63,070 nucleotides of DNA from Hymenobacter rigui (GCF_003944715.1 NZ_RWIT01000022.1:1-63070), one strand, 5' to 3'. Positions 34,613-44,195 are shown, counted from the first letter of the stretch. Numbers and translations are program-made. The notes: generated by a model from the letters alone, not told the origin.

Positions 34613-36265
34613 ATGCCGTTTCCCATGACTTCGCGCCGCTGGCTCTGGATTTTTGTATTGGTGCTGGGCGTGGCCTTCGGTACGCAGCTGGGCAGCTGGG
34701 GGCCGCTGGAAAGCAGCGAAGCCCGCTACGCCGAAATCGGCCGTGAAATGCTCACGGGCCAGGACTGGCTGCACCCGCAGCTACTGGGTATCTACCATTT
34801 TCACAAGCCCCCGCTCACGTACTGGCTCACGGCCGCCGGGCTGGGCCTGTTCGGGACTGATACGTGGGGCGTGCGGGTGCTGCCGGTGCTGGCAGTGCTG
34901 CTGCAGGTAGTGCTGGTGTACGGGCTGGGGCTGCTGCTGTTCCAGCAGGACAGAGCCCGCGCGCTGGCCGCCGCGGTTATCTACGGCACGCTGCCGGTGG
35001 TGCTCATTTCGGCCCTGAATGTTACTACCGATGCGTATCTGGCCACGCTGGAACTGGCCGCCACCTACGGCATACTGCGCTACTATCATGGAGGTGGGGC
35101 ACGGTGGCTGTATCTGTTCTGGGTAGGGCTGGGGCTGGCCTTTCTGACGAAGGGGCCGGTGGGCTTCGTGCTGCCACTGATGGCGGTTATCGGGTATTAT
35201 TTCCAGCAGAAGCAAACCCGGCGGCCTTTCACCGTGCATCATTGGCTGGGCTTCGGGCTGTTTGTGCTGGTGGGGCTGAGCTGGTACCTGTACCTGATGG
35301 CCGAAAACCCCGCCTTCGTACGGTATTTCCTGGTTGAGCACACCGTGGAGCGGTTTGCCAATGCGGCTACCTTTAACCGCAGCAAGCCGTGGTGGTTTTA
35401 CCTGGTGCTGGCCCCGGCTACCAGTCTGCCCTGGGCGGTGGCTTTGGTGGTGCGGGCCGTGCGCACGCCCTGGAGCTCGGTGCCGCGGGAGTGGCGCAAC
35501 GTGCTTATCTTCTGGGTGCTGGTGCCGCTGCTGTTCTTCTCCCTGTCCAAGTCAAAGCTGCTGCTGTACGTGCTGCCCATCTTCCCGGGCATTGTGCTGC
35601 TCACGGTGTACTACCTGGGCCGTTGCACCGAGGCCGTGCTGCTGCGCTGGTACGTGGGCATCGTGGCGTTTTTCGGGTTGCTGCTGGGGGCCTTGTGCCT
35701 ACTTCCCATTTTCGCTACGGTATTGCCGCTGGGTCTGGAGGTGAAGCCGCTCACGGCTATCTGGCCGGCGGCCGGGGTTATTACGCTGGTGCTCACGCTC
35801 ACGCTCTGGAACCAGGTACGTATTGCCCCGCGGCTGCTGGTGGCTACAACGTTGTTCACGGCGTTTCTGCTGCTCTCGGCCAAGCCCATCATGCGGCAAA
35901 ACGAGCTGACTTTTAACGGCAGCCGCCCGCTGGCCGAGTTTATCAAAAGCAAGCAGCTCACGAACCGGCCAGTGCTGGTATACAACGAGCTGCTGCCGTC
36001 CCTGGCATTCGAGCTGGGCCAGGTGCCGGTTTCCCTGAACGACGGTAATACCAGCCTTAACCGGGAAACCCAGTTTCAAACCAACGATGCCTGGCGGCGG
36101 CAGCTCATTTACCTCCAGGACCCGCAGCAGGAGCCCACGCTGGGTGCGCTGCTGCTGCAACATCCGGTGCTGCTGGCCAAAGGCGAGCTAAAGCCTGAGC
36201 GGCGCTGGATGCTGCGCTATTTCCGCCAGCAGCGGCAATTGGGTAAGTGGACCATCTGGTGGTAG
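34613..36265 (+). CDS. GT39/ArnT-like membrane glycosyltransferase
   Basis: A 550-residue polytopic GT-C enzyme. The first periplasmic loop has ESSEARYAEIGREMLTGQDWLHPQLLGIYHFHKPPLTYWL; the Glu-rich motif and the His-Lys-Pro-Pro are hallmarks of the ArnT/PMT family, which transfer sugars from a polyprenyl-phosphate donor in the periplasm. About 12 membrane segments follow. Acceptors include lipid A, proteins or other lipids. Here no arn genes are nearby, so lipid A modification with aminoarabinose cannot be assumed. MTSRRW at 34625 is a second possible start. It is divergent from the sce7726 gene and ends 112 nt before the 7TM regulator. Confidence 0.88.
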   Translation: MPFPMTSRRWLWIFVLVLGVAFGTQLGSWGPLESSEARYAEIGREMLTGQDWLHPQLLGIYHFHKPPLTYWLTAAGLGLFGTDTWGVRVLPVLAVLLQVVLVYGLGLLLFQQDRARALAAAVIYGTLPVVLISALNVTTDAYLATLELAATYGILRYYHGGGARWLYLFWVGLGLAFLTKGPVGFVLPLMAVIGYYFQQKQTRRPFTVHHWLGFGLFVLVGLSWYLYLMAENPAFVRYFLVEHTVERFANAATFNRSKPWWFYLVLAPATSLPWAVALVVRAVRTPWSSVPREWRNVLIFWVLVPLLFFSLSKSKLLLYVLPIFPGIVLLTVYYLGRCTEAVLLRWYVGIVAFFGLLLGALCLLPIFATVLPLGLEVKPLTAIWPAAGVITLVLTLTLWNQVRIAPRLLVATTLFTAFLLLSAKPIMRQNELTFNGSRPLAEFIKSKQLTNRPVLVYNELLPSLAFELGQVPVSLNDGNTSLNRETQFQTNDAWRRQLIYLQDPQQEPTLGALLLQHPVLLAKGELKPERRWMLRYFRQQRQLGKWTIWW

Positions 36266-36377
36266 CAGGCCGAGGCTGAAAAGCACCTTCCCCGGATAAA
36301 CGGGATATTTGCGGGACCTAATTACCGTTGACTTATTGTGCCCGGGGCCTGCTGCTGCGGTCCGCACAACCATCTCT

Positions 36378-38225
36378 ATGCCCCTGCTTCTCGCTCTCGT
36401 CGCTTTCCTTTCTCTGCTGGCGCTACCTGCCCGAGGTGCCGCGCCCGCTCCTGAGGTAATAGCCGTGGGCGTTCTGCCCGACCATAACTACGCTTGGCCT
36501 CAGATCCGGACCGATACCACCCTGGCGTTCCGGTCCGCCGACTCGCTGCGGACGGCGCAGGCCCGCCGCTTCTGGCTGCGGCTGACGGTGCGCAACCCCA
36601 GCCGCTACCCCGCCTCCACCCGGCTCACGGTACTGCCCAACCTCGCCAACACTCTCTTCTACTTCGACGAGGATTCCCGCGCCTGGCAAACCCAGCCCCT
36701 GAGCGTAACCCGGGTGAGCTGGCAGCCGCTGCAACTGCCGGGTTATGCCTCTACCATCTGCTACGTGCGGATAGATTTGCCGGCTGGGGCAGCGCTGCCC
36801 CATGCCATTGAGCTGCGGGTGCTGCTGGAGCCGGCCGAAGCCGCGCAGGCCACCGACCGATTTTACGACGCAGCCTGGGCCGTGTCACTGGCGGTGCTGC
36901 TGCTGCTGGGGCTGGCCAGTCTGCACGCGTATGGACGCTGGCGCGACCGTGCCACTTGGTACTACCTGTGGACACAGGTGGGGGCGGCACTGTACGTCAC
37001 GGCGCTTCAGGGGTACTTCAAGGAGCTGCTTGTGGCCCCTGTGTTCAGCCGGCTGGCGCGGCCCGACGGCTACGGTTACGCCTACACTCTCAACAACGTG
37101 GTCATGCACCTGAGTGTGGTAGTGCTGCTGCTAGGCATCGGGCAGATGACGCGGGCCTACTTCAGTACCCCCCGGTGGCTGCCCCGCTTGGATGCGGCTT
37201 TGCGCTACGCGCTGGGGGTTTACTGTGCGTTTACGATAATGGTCGTACTGGTCAACTGCGGCGGTTTCTACTTGGAGTATTACAGCCTGCCTTTTCACAA
37301 CCTGCTGGCTCTGGGGGTGGTGGGGCTGCTGCTGACCATTGCCCTGGTAGCCTATCGCCGCCGCCTACCCTCAGCCCGGATTTACCTGCTGGCCAACTCG
37401 CTGCCGCTGCTGGCCATCCTGCTGGTGGCGGGCTACAACGTGGTATTCGGCTCTGATGCCGCCGCTGGTAACCTGCGGCTGCTGCCCAACCTGGCGGTAG
37501 TGGCCCACGCGCTATGCTTCGCCGCCGCCCTCAGTATCCGGCTGCAGCAGTTGCAGCGCACCTTGCTTACCACCGAGCGGGAAGCCCAGTCTCTGGCCCT
37601 GGATATTCAGCAGAAGGAGCTGCGCAACCGGGAAATCGTGCTCAAAAACAGCCACATCCAGACGGCCCTGCTGGCGATGCGACGGCGGCAGCAGGCCCAC
37701 GACGAGCAGGCCCACCAGTTGCACGCTGACCACCAGCAGCAGCAAGCCACCAACCAGGAGCTGCAGGAGCAACTGGAAGCCAACCAGCGCGAGCTGGCCT
37801 CCACCTCCCTCTACGTGCAGCAGAAAAACGCTTTGCTGGCCGAGCTGAAGCAGCAGATCCGGGAGCTGAACACCCAGAGCCCTGCGACGCAAAGCGAGCT
37901 GTCGGGCATCAAATCCATTCTGCAAACCAACCTCTACCTGGATGAGGACTGGGGACGGTTCAAGCTCCACTTCGAGCAGGTGCATCCGCGCTTTTTCGAG
38001 GACTTGCAGGCCCGCTACCCGGCCCTCACCAAGCACGAGCAGCGGCTCTACTGCTATTTCCACATCAACCTCGCCACCAAGGAAATTGCCGCCCTCCTGA
38101 ACATCGACCCGGCCAGCGTGCGGCGGGCCAAAACCCGGCTCTACAAGAAGATAGCCGCCGCCGACAACGGCCAGCAGCCTCCGGCCCCGGAAGCCCCGAA
38201 GCCGGAGCCGCCCGCCGGGGAATAA
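36378..38225 (+). CDS. 7TM-DISM membrane sensor with coiled coil and C-terminal helix-turn-helix
   Basis: A 615-residue protein with a signal peptide (residues 1-20). Residues about 25-160 form a periplasmic DISM-type beta-sandwich (FWLRLTVRNPS, VLPNLANTLFYFDEDS). Seven membrane segments span about 170-385. A long Gln/Glu-rich coiled coil covers about 395-505. The C-terminus (about 520-600) has YPALTKHEQRLYCYFHINLATKEIAALLNIDPASVRRAKTRLYKKI, a LuxR-like helix-turn-helix. No histidine kinase or receiver is present, so signal sensing and DNA binding would be in one membrane-anchored chain. The frame is open from 36309; the ATG at 36378 starts the signal peptide. It precedes the surface-protein trio, which it might control (inference). 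Confidence 0.85.
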   Translation: MPLLLALVAFLSLLALPARGAAPAPEVIAVGVLPDHNYAWPQIRTDTTLAFRSADSLRTAQARRFWLRLTVRNPSRYPASTRLTVLPNLANTLFYFDEDSRAWQTQPLSVTRVSWQPLQLPGYASTICYVRIDLPAGAALPHAIELRVLLEPAEAAQATDRFYDAAWAVSLAVLLLLGLASLHAYGRWRDRATWYYLWTQVGAALYVTALQGYFKELLVAPVFSRLARPDGYGYAYTLNNVVMHLSVVVLLLGIGQMTRAYFSTPRWLPRLDAALRYALGVYCAFTIMVVLVNCGGFYLEYYSLPFHNLLALGVVGLLLTIALVAYRRRLPSARIYLLANSLPLLAILLVAGYNVVFGSDAAAGNLRLLPNLAVVAHALCFAAALSIRLQQLQRTLLTTEREAQSLALDIQQKELRNREIVLKNSHIQTALLAMRRRQQAHDEQAHQLHADHQQQQATNQELQEQLEANQRELASTSLYVQQKNALLAELKQQIRELNTQSPATQSELSGIKSILQTNLYLDEDWGRFKLHFEQVHPRFFEDLQARYPALTKHEQRLYCYFHINLATKEIAALLNIDPASVRRAKTRLYKKIAAADNGQQPPAPEAPKPEPPAGE

Positions 38226-38953
38226 CCCCCACCCTTGGACCCCATGCCCGGTCTGAAGCAAGGAAAACGACCGGGAAAACCGGGTACGGCTGTGGCTGTC
38301 TACGCTTTGTCTATGCCTCCGGTGAGGGAAACTACCAAGCCCCGATGGACTTTTGTGGTGTGGGAATGAGCCAGGCTTGCCAGGACCGTTGCCGCCGCCA
38401 GCTGCCCCGTGCGGTCGGCGCTACTGGCACCCCGTAGTCTGAGGTCAGCCCTCGGCTGCGGGGTGGCTACCAGGGAGCCGCTCCCCCCGGCGGCTCGACC
38501 TTTGTTCACTTCTCCCTCGCAGTTCGTATGCCTACTTCGCTTCCTCCGGCCCACCCGGCGGCTCGGCCCGCCCCGCGGCTTCCCAGAAAAAGCGTCGCCC
38601 GGTTTGATGTGCCGCCCCTTGCCTGCTGCTACTCCCCAGGCTGCCCTTGCCGGCCCGCCGCGCGGCAGTAAGTACTAGTTCATAAGTAACCGTATGAACG
38701 TCATGCTTCATCTGGCATCTGCTTGCCGAAGCATGACCGTTTCGGCGTTTTCAGACACCGTCTAGCATGCTCCGGCGCGGGCCGAGTGCCCGCGGGGGAT
38801 GAGGTTGAAAGTCAGATGTTTATGAAAGCTGTCTACACTTTGTCTACGCGCCCTATTAGGCGGCCGGGCGGGGAGAAGGATACTTTTGTGGGGTGCTGCT
38901 CCGGCCGGTATCCTGTATGCCCCGTTTCTTTCTGCTCCTTCCTGTTGCTTCCG
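38226..38953. other. 728-nt gene-free region with a duplicated promoter-like module
   Basis: No convincing gene is seen; the longest frames are Pro/Arg-rich without family character. The 19-nt block GCTGTCTACRCTTTGTCTA occurs at 38295-38313 and 38828-38846 with one change. ACTTTTGTGG follows at 38349 and 38882, exactly 54 nt after the block start both times. The second module precedes the S74 protein gene (start 38954), with TACTTTTG at 38881-38888 as a fair -7 element. The first has no gene behind it. A 10-bp inverted repeat (GTCATGCTTC, 38700-38709/38728-38737) lies between. Confidence 0.55.
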
Positions 38954-40717
38954 ATGCTCCACCGCTACCTGCTGGCCGCCGCGCTTTTGCTGGCCGCCGC
39001 CCCCCGCTTCGCCCATGCCCAGACCACCGGCTCCGTCGGCATCGGCACCACCGCCCCCGATGCCTCGGCCGCCCTGGACATTGTGAGTAGCAGCAAGGGG
39101 CTGCTGCTGCCCCGCGTGGCCGCCGCCACCGGCATTGCCAGCCCCGCCCCCGGCCTGCTGGTGTACCAGACCGGCGCGCCGGCCGGCTTCTACTACAACG
39201 CCGGCACGGCCACCACCCCCAGCTGGCAGCAACTGGCCACCACCGGCAGCACCGGCGGCGGGGATAACCTGGGCAACCACACCGCCACCCAGAACCTCAA
39301 CCTGAACGGCCAGAAGCTGGTGGGCGGCACCACCGCCCGCGCCGTGCGCGGGGGCCTGGGCCTCGACGGCAACGGCCTACTGGCGGTGGGTGCCGCCCGC
39401 CCTGGCACCGACTCCGTTACCACCTTTGGCGCGCGTCTGCTCAACTTCGACCAGGATTTCGTGCTTACGTCGAAAGGCTTTTTCGTGCCCGGCTTAACCA
39501 AAACTCTTCCCGTGACGGGGGTGGGCGACCGGGTGATGTGGCTTTCCTATTACAGCGCTTTCCGGGCCGGCGGGGTGTCGGGCAACGGCACTCTCAACGT
39601 CGGCAGCCCACCCACGAGCAACCAGTGGGACAGCCAAAACATAGGCCAGTATTCGGTGGCCTTCGGCCTCGACAATCTGACTCGGGACCGATTCAGCACG
39701 GCCTTCGGGAACAACCATTCCATCCGGGCGGGGGAGGGCACCTTCGTTACGGGCACGAGCAACCGGGCCGTGCAGACCTTCCAGGGCGTGATGATGGGCA
39801 GCGAAAACCAGATGAGGGGCCGCAACGGCCTGGTGGGCGGCTACCAGAGCAAGGTGCAGACCAGCATCACCCAGGAAGCCCCCTCGCTGGCCTTCGGCTA
39901 CCGCGCCCAGGCCCGCAGCAGCCAGGCAAACTGCTACGCCCTGGGCTACTACGCCCGTACCGGCGGCTGGGAGGGCTGCTTTACGCTGGCCGACTATTCG
40001 CCCTTCCGGACGGATTATGTCAACGACTCGCTGGTAAGCACGACCCGCAACCAGTTCTCGGCCCGCTTTGCCGGGGGCTACCGGCTGTTTACCACCACGG
40101 CCACCAACGGCAACAATAACGGCCAGGTGCAGACGCCCATTTGGGCCGAGCTTGCCCCCGGCAGCAACTCCTGGTCGATGATGTCGGACTCTACCCTGAA
40201 GGAGCGCCGCGTGCTGGCCGATGGCAACCTGTTTCTGGCCCGCATCAACCGCATGCGCCTGGGCTCCTGGAACTACCGGGGCCAGAGCCCCGACACCATG
40301 CGCCACTACGGCCCCATGGCCCAGGATTTCTACGCTGCTTTCGGCCACGACGGGGTGGGCCGTAGCGGCAAAAAGACCACCATCAACCAGGCCGACTTCG
40401 ATGGGGTGAACCTGATTGCCATTCAGGCCCTGTACCGCCGCGTGCTGCTGCTGGAAGCCGAAAACGCCCGCCAGCAGCAGCTTATCCGGCAGCTTCAGGT
40501 AACTACTACTACGGCCGCGCCCGCGCCAGTACAGCAGCCGGTGACGGAAGTGGAGGAACTGCGCCGCCAAAACGCCGCGCTGCAAGCCCGCGCCGCCTTG
40601 GCCGAAACCACGGCCGCCCGGGCCACGGCCACGCTGGATGCCTTCGAGGCCCGGCTGCGGCGGCTGGAGGCGGCTACCGGCGGCGCGCCCGCACCGGCCG
40701 CGCAGGTCCGCAAGTAG
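38954..40717 (+). CDS. surface protein with YadA-head-like repeats and C-terminal S74 intramolecular chaperone domain
   Basis: A 587-residue exported protein (signal peptide residues 1-21, RFAHAQ). The mature start GSVGIGTTAPDASAALDI, with SSKGLLLPRV, is the common opening of Bacteroidota tail-fibre-domain proteins. The middle has loosely repeated S-x-A-F-G type units (YSVAFGLDNLTRDRFSTAFGNNHSI, SLAFGYRAQA, YALGYYARTGG) like trimeric adhesin heads. Residues about 415-515 form the S74 region: SDSTLKERR (Ser at the expected self-cleavage site, then Lys), LGSWNYRG, YGPMAQDFYAAFG, NLIAIQALYRRV. A coiled coil ends the protein. Such chaperone ends drive trimer formation and then cleave themselves off. 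It is paralogous with the next gene. Confidence 0.78.
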   Translation: MLHRYLLAAALLLAAAPRFAHAQTTGSVGIGTTAPDASAALDIVSSSKGLLLPRVAAATGIASPAPGLLVYQTGAPAGFYYNAGTATTPSWQQLATTGSTGGGDNLGNHTATQNLNLNGQKLVGGTTARAVRGGLGLDGNGLLAVGAARPGTDSVTTFGARLLNFDQDFVLTSKGFFVPGLTKTLPVTGVGDRVMWLSYYSAFRAGGVSGNGTLNVGSPPTSNQWDSQNIGQYSVAFGLDNLTRDRFSTAFGNNHSIRAGEGTFVTGTSNRAVQTFQGVMMGSENQMRGRNGLVGGYQSKVQTSITQEAPSLAFGYRAQARSSQANCYALGYYARTGGWEGCFTLADYSPFRTDYVNDSLVSTTRNQFSARFAGGYRLFTTTATNGNNNGQVQTPIWAELAPGSNSWSMMSDSTLKERRVLADGNLFLARINRMRLGSWNYRGQSPDTMRHYGPMAQDFYAAFGHDGVGRSGKKTTINQADFDGVNLIAIQALYRRVLLLEAENARQQQLIRQLQVTTTTAAPAPVQQPVTEVEELRRQNAALQARAALAETTAARATATLDAFEARLRRLEAATGGAPAPAAQVRK

Positions 40718-40833
40718 CCCCTGCGGGTGGGCCTGCGCCGTCGCAAGAGGATATATTTCTGTTAGACTGCCGATGGGCGGAAGATTGGCAGGAATTTGCC
40801 CTTTGGTCGGGGGGGGCGGCCTGCCCTTACGCC

Positions 40834-40872
40834 GGCACCCGGCGCGGCCCGCGCCGGGTGCCATGTTTCTTT
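40834..40872 (+). terminator. hairpin with pyrimidine tail after the first S74 gene
   Basis: GGCACCCGGCGC (40834-40845) pairs perfectly with GCGCCGGGTGCC (40851-40862) around a 5-nt loop, followed by ATGTTTCTTTTC. It lies 117 nt after the S74 protein stop and before the next promoter. Confidence 0.6.
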
Positions 40873-40887
40873 TCTCAGTGCGGCCCG

Positions 40888-40924
40888 TTTGTGCTGGCCG
40901 GCCCGTTCGAGCCGTGTACCTTCG
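40888..40924 (+). promoter_or_regulatory. promoter of the second S74 gene
   Basis: TTTG at 40888-40891 (-33) and TACCTTCG at 40917-40924 (-7) are separated by 25 nt, slightly longer than usual for the Bacteroidota sigma factor. The ATG at 40946 is 22 nt downstream. Confidence 0.5.
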
Positions 40925-40945
40925 TTCTTTCCTTTCTTCTTTCCT

Positions 40946-42610
40946 ATGCATCAGACGCTTACCCCAATTGCCCGCCCCACCCACCGCCTGCGCGGGGTGC
41001 TGGCCGCCGCCGCCCTGCTATTGCCGGGCACCTACCAGGCCCAGGCCCAGACCGGCTCGGTGGGCATCGGCACCACCAACCCCGCGTCCTCGGCGGCGCT
41101 GGAAGTGCGCAGTACCACCCAGGGGCTGCTGCTGCCCCGCCTCACCCTGGCCCAGCGCGACGCCCTCACGGCCAGCACCACGGCCCCGCCCGTGCCGGGC
41201 CTGCTCATCTACCTCACCGACAGCACCCCCGGCCTGTATGCCTACGACGGCACCACCTGGGTGCGCCTGGGGGCCGACAACCTGGGTAACCACACCGCCA
41301 CCCAAACCCTGGACCTGAACGCGCAGCGCCTGCTGGGTACCCTCGGCAACTCCCTGGGCGACTCCACGGCCCAGGTAGAGCTGAACGCCAGCGTGGGCAC
41401 CCAGAGCGCCGCGCTTATTACGCGCAGCAACTTCGGGGCCCGCTACTCGCGCGTCATCCTCTCCGGCTACGGCAAGCTGCCCGAGGGCACCTCCACGGCC
41501 AACGACTACGGCATCTGGGCCACGGCCTACCGGGGCGGCGGCTGGGCCGGCTTCTTTACGGCGGCGGGCTACGGGGCCAATAGAGAGCCTCTGCGCTGGG
41601 TGGGCATCTGCCAGAACCCGGGCTACAACGGCACTGGCTCGGCTATCCGCATCGTGGATGGCACGCAGGGGGCGGGCAAGGTGCTGACCTCGGATGGCAT
41701 CGGCTACGGCCGGTGGCAGGCCATCACGGCGGCCGGGGGCGACTTCAACCTGGGTTCTTACTCCCTGGTGGGCAATGGCGGCACCACGGGCATTGACATT
41801 ACCAGCGCGGGCCGGGTGGGCATTAATACCGCCACACCCTACTCGCAGCTGGCCAATACCGCCACCAACATCATCGGCAGCGAAGGTACCGGGGGCAACC
41901 CCGGCTCCCTGGCCTGGGCCGCCAATCAGTCGGGCTACGCCGGCATGTTTTATAACGCCAATACGGCCACCAATGCCACCGGCCTGGCCGTTAAGATAGC
42001 CGCCACGGGTACCACCGCCGCCTTCGACGTGAGCCAGGGCACCACCCAGGACGCGGCGGGCGCCACCCTGCTGCGGGTGCAGGGCAACGGCAACGTGGGC
42101 ATCGGGGTGGCTACGGCGAACTACAAGCTGGACGTAAACGGTCAGGTGCGGGCCAACAACGTAGCCGTGACTTCTGACCAGCGCTTCAAGACCAACGTGC
42201 AGCCCATTAGCAGCGCTCTGGCCTCGGTGCTGGCCCTGCGCGGGGTGCGCTACGAGTGGAACGCGCTGGGCATACGCCACGGCGGCACGGCCGGAGCCCG
42301 GCAGGTAGGCCTGCTGGCCCAGGAGGTGGAGAAAATCTATCCCGAGCTGGTGAGCACCGATGCCGAAGGCTACAAAGCCGTGAACTACGCCCAGCTGACG
42401 CCCGTGCTTATTGAGGCCCTCAAGGAGCAACAGGCCCAAATTGCGGCCCTGCAGGCCCGCGCCGCCACGGCGGAGGCCGCTGCCGCCCGAGCCACCAGCG
42501 CCGCCGGCGCAGCCCAGGCCCAGGCGGCCCAAGCCACGGCCACGCTCGAAACCTTCGAGGCCCGGCTGCGGCGGCTGGAGGCGGCCACCAGCGTTCAGGC
42601 GCAGCGCTAG
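40946..42610 (+). CDS. surface protein with C-terminal S74 intramolecular chaperone domain and coiled coil
   Basis: A 554-residue exported protein (signal peptide to about residue 35, YQAQAQ). It shares with the previous protein the opening GSVGIGTTNPASSAALEVRS, TTQGLLLPRL and a DNLGNHTATQTLDLNAQRLLG block (DNLGNHTATQNLNLNGQKLVG there). The middle is repetitive Gly/Thr/Ala-rich beta-strand sequence. The S74 domain (about 410-490) is well kept: SDQRFKTNVQPISSALASVLALRGVRYEWN, QVGLLAQEVEKIYPELV, YAQLTPVLIEALKEQ. An Ala-rich coiled coil follows. Self-trimerisation and self-cleavage are expected from the family. The frame is open from 40796, but only the ATG at 40946 follows the promoter. Confidence 0.82.
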   Translation: MHQTLTPIARPTHRLRGVLAAAALLLPGTYQAQAQTGSVGIGTTNPASSAALEVRSTTQGLLLPRLTLAQRDALTASTTAPPVPGLLIYLTDSTPGLYAYDGTTWVRLGADNLGNHTATQTLDLNAQRLLGTLGNSLGDSTAQVELNASVGTQSAALITRSNFGARYSRVILSGYGKLPEGTSTANDYGIWATAYRGGGWAGFFTAAGYGANREPLRWVGICQNPGYNGTGSAIRIVDGTQGAGKVLTSDGIGYGRWQAITAAGGDFNLGSYSLVGNGGTTGIDITSAGRVGINTATPYSQLANTATNIIGSEGTGGNPGSLAWAANQSGYAGMFYNANTATNATGLAVKIAATGTTAAFDVSQGTTQDAAGATLLRVQGNGNVGIGVATANYKLDVNGQVRANNVAVTSDQRFKTNVQPISSALASVLALRGVRYEWNALGIRHGGTAGARQVGLLAQEVEKIYPELVSTDAEGYKAVNYAQLTPVLIEALKEQQAQIAALQARAATAEAAAARATSAAGAAQAQAAQATATLETFEARLRRLEAATSVQAQR

Positions 42611-42656
42611 TTCGCTCACCTGCCTCCTCTCCTTCGGCGCTTACGCTCTTCGTTAT

Positions 42657-44099
42657 ATGAAACACGCTTTACCCCTTGCCCTGCTGCTGACGCTGCCCGC
42701 AGCGGCCGCCCAGGCCCAGAACCTGACCAACAACGGCGCGACCATCAGCCTCACCAACGGGGCGGTGCTGTGGGTGGGCAGTACGCTGCAAAACACCAGC
42801 GGCACCCTGGATCTGAGCAGCGGCAGCAACCAGTTGTACGTGGGCGGCAGCCTGACCAACGCTGCCGGGGCCACCCTGCAAGCCGGCACCGCCAGCACCG
42901 TAACCCTGAACGGCGCGGCCACCCAGCAGCTGGATCTACAGGGCGGCCAATTAGCCAACCTCACCATCAACAATACCAACGGCGGCGTAAACGTACCCGC
43001 CAGCAGCAACGCCGAGGTGACAGGCCAACTGCTACTGAGCAGTGGGATGGTTACAATTAACCCTGGCTCCGTACTGCGCCTGCTCACGGGGGCTACACTT
43101 GTGGGTGAGCAAGGCGGGCGGTATGTGCGGGGGCCATTAGCCGCGGTAAAGGCCAGTGTGCCGGCCGGCTCAGCCACTGAGTTTCCCAACGGTTTCACCC
43201 TGACACCCACCACAGCCCTAAGCAACCTAAGCGTAATCCGCCGGGCAGGCCTGAACTCGGCTCAGATCAGCTACGGCACCAATGCCAGCGCTACCAACCG
43301 GGGCGTCGACCGAATTTGGGCTACCTCCACCGGCGTAACCGGCACGGTGCAACTGAGTTGGCTACCCGATAACGACAATGGCCTAACTAATTTCAGCCAA
43401 GCACAGGCCTGGGCTCGTACCGCCGCGCCCGTAGCCGGCTCCGACTGGTCGCGCATCAGCTCTAGCCAGGATGCCACCGGCACCCGCACGGTCACGGGTA
43501 CCATTCCATCGAATACCAGCTTCTCCTTCTTCACGGTCAGCACCGCCGACTCGCCGCTGGGCAGCGCCCCGCTCCCCGTGACGCTGACGAACTTCACCGC
43601 CGCCGCCCAGGGGCCCGACGTGCTACTGCGCTGGACCACGGCCTCGGAAATCAATAACGACCGATTCGAGGTGGAAGTCAGCCCCGACGGGCGCACGTTC
43701 CAGCGCATCGGGCAGGTAGTGGGCCAGGGCAGCACCAGCCAGCCCCACGCGTATCAGCTGCTGGACCCGGCCGTGGCCCGCTACGCCACCAGCCTCGTGT
43801 ACTACCGCCTGCGCCAGGTTGACCGGGACGGCACCGCCAGCTACTCGGCCGTGCGTACGGTGACCGTCAGCGCCCAGCCCGGCCTGGCCTTGTTCCCGAA
43901 CCCGACCACCCAAGCTACCACGCTCACGGGGGCGCAGCCCGGCACTGTGGTAACGGTATTTGATGCCGTGGGCCGGCAGGTGCTGCGCGCCACGGCCGAT
44001 GCCGCCGGGACGGCCACGCTAGTGCTGCCGGCCGGACACGCCACCGGGGTGTACGTGGTGCGGGTGGCAGCTACGGCTCTGCGCCTGACGGTGGAGTAA
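42657..44099 (+). CDS. secreted protein with T9SS type A sorting domain
   Basis: A 480-residue exported protein (signal peptide residues 1-20, AAAQAQ). The N-terminal half is low-complexity beta-helix-like sequence rich in Asn, Thr, Ser and Gly (NTSGTLDLSSGSNQLYVGGSL), with a conserved-looking PLPVTLTNFTAAAQGPDVLLRWTTASEINNDRFEVEVSPDG, a common module in Bacteroidota cargo. Residues about 405-480 form a type A signal (LFPNPTTQATTLTG, VTVFDAVGRQVL, GVYVVRV). It lies 46 nt after the second S74 gene and is probably co-transcribed with it, ending at the terminator at 44196-44225. The three genes may form one surface structure (inference). Confidence 0.85.
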   Translation: MKHALPLALLLTLPAAAAQAQNLTNNGATISLTNGAVLWVGSTLQNTSGTLDLSSGSNQLYVGGSLTNAAGATLQAGTASTVTLNGAATQQLDLQGGQLANLTINNTNGGVNVPASSNAEVTGQLLLSSGMVTINPGSVLRLLTGATLVGEQGGRYVRGPLAAVKASVPAGSATEFPNGFTLTPTTALSNLSVIRRAGLNSAQISYGTNASATNRGVDRIWATSTGVTGTVQLSWLPDNDNGLTNFSQAQAWARTAAPVAGSDWSRISSSQDATGTRTVTGTIPSNTSFSFFTVSTADSPLGSAPLPVTLTNFTAAAQGPDVLLRWTTASEINNDRFEVEVSPDGRTFQRIGQVVGQGSTSQPHAYQLLDPAVARYATSLVYYRLRQVDRDGTASYSAVRTVTVSAQPGLALFPNPTTQATTLTGAQPGTVVTVFDAVGRQVLRATADAAGTATLVLPAGHATGVYVVRVAATALRLTVE

Positions 44100-44195
44100 G
44101 CAGGAGTAAGCGTCTCGCAAACCGGTCATGCTGCCCGGCACCGTGGTCTATTATCGTACCGGCTGCTCAGCCGGACCACCAAGGGATGAAAACAG

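Noticed and set aside
38409..38678. 89-residue plus-strand frame in the gap before the S74 genes
   Set aside because: It is Pro/Arg/Leu-rich with no start context, as expected of an open frame in GC-rich non-coding DNA. A 47-residue frame starting at 38528 is equally unsupported.
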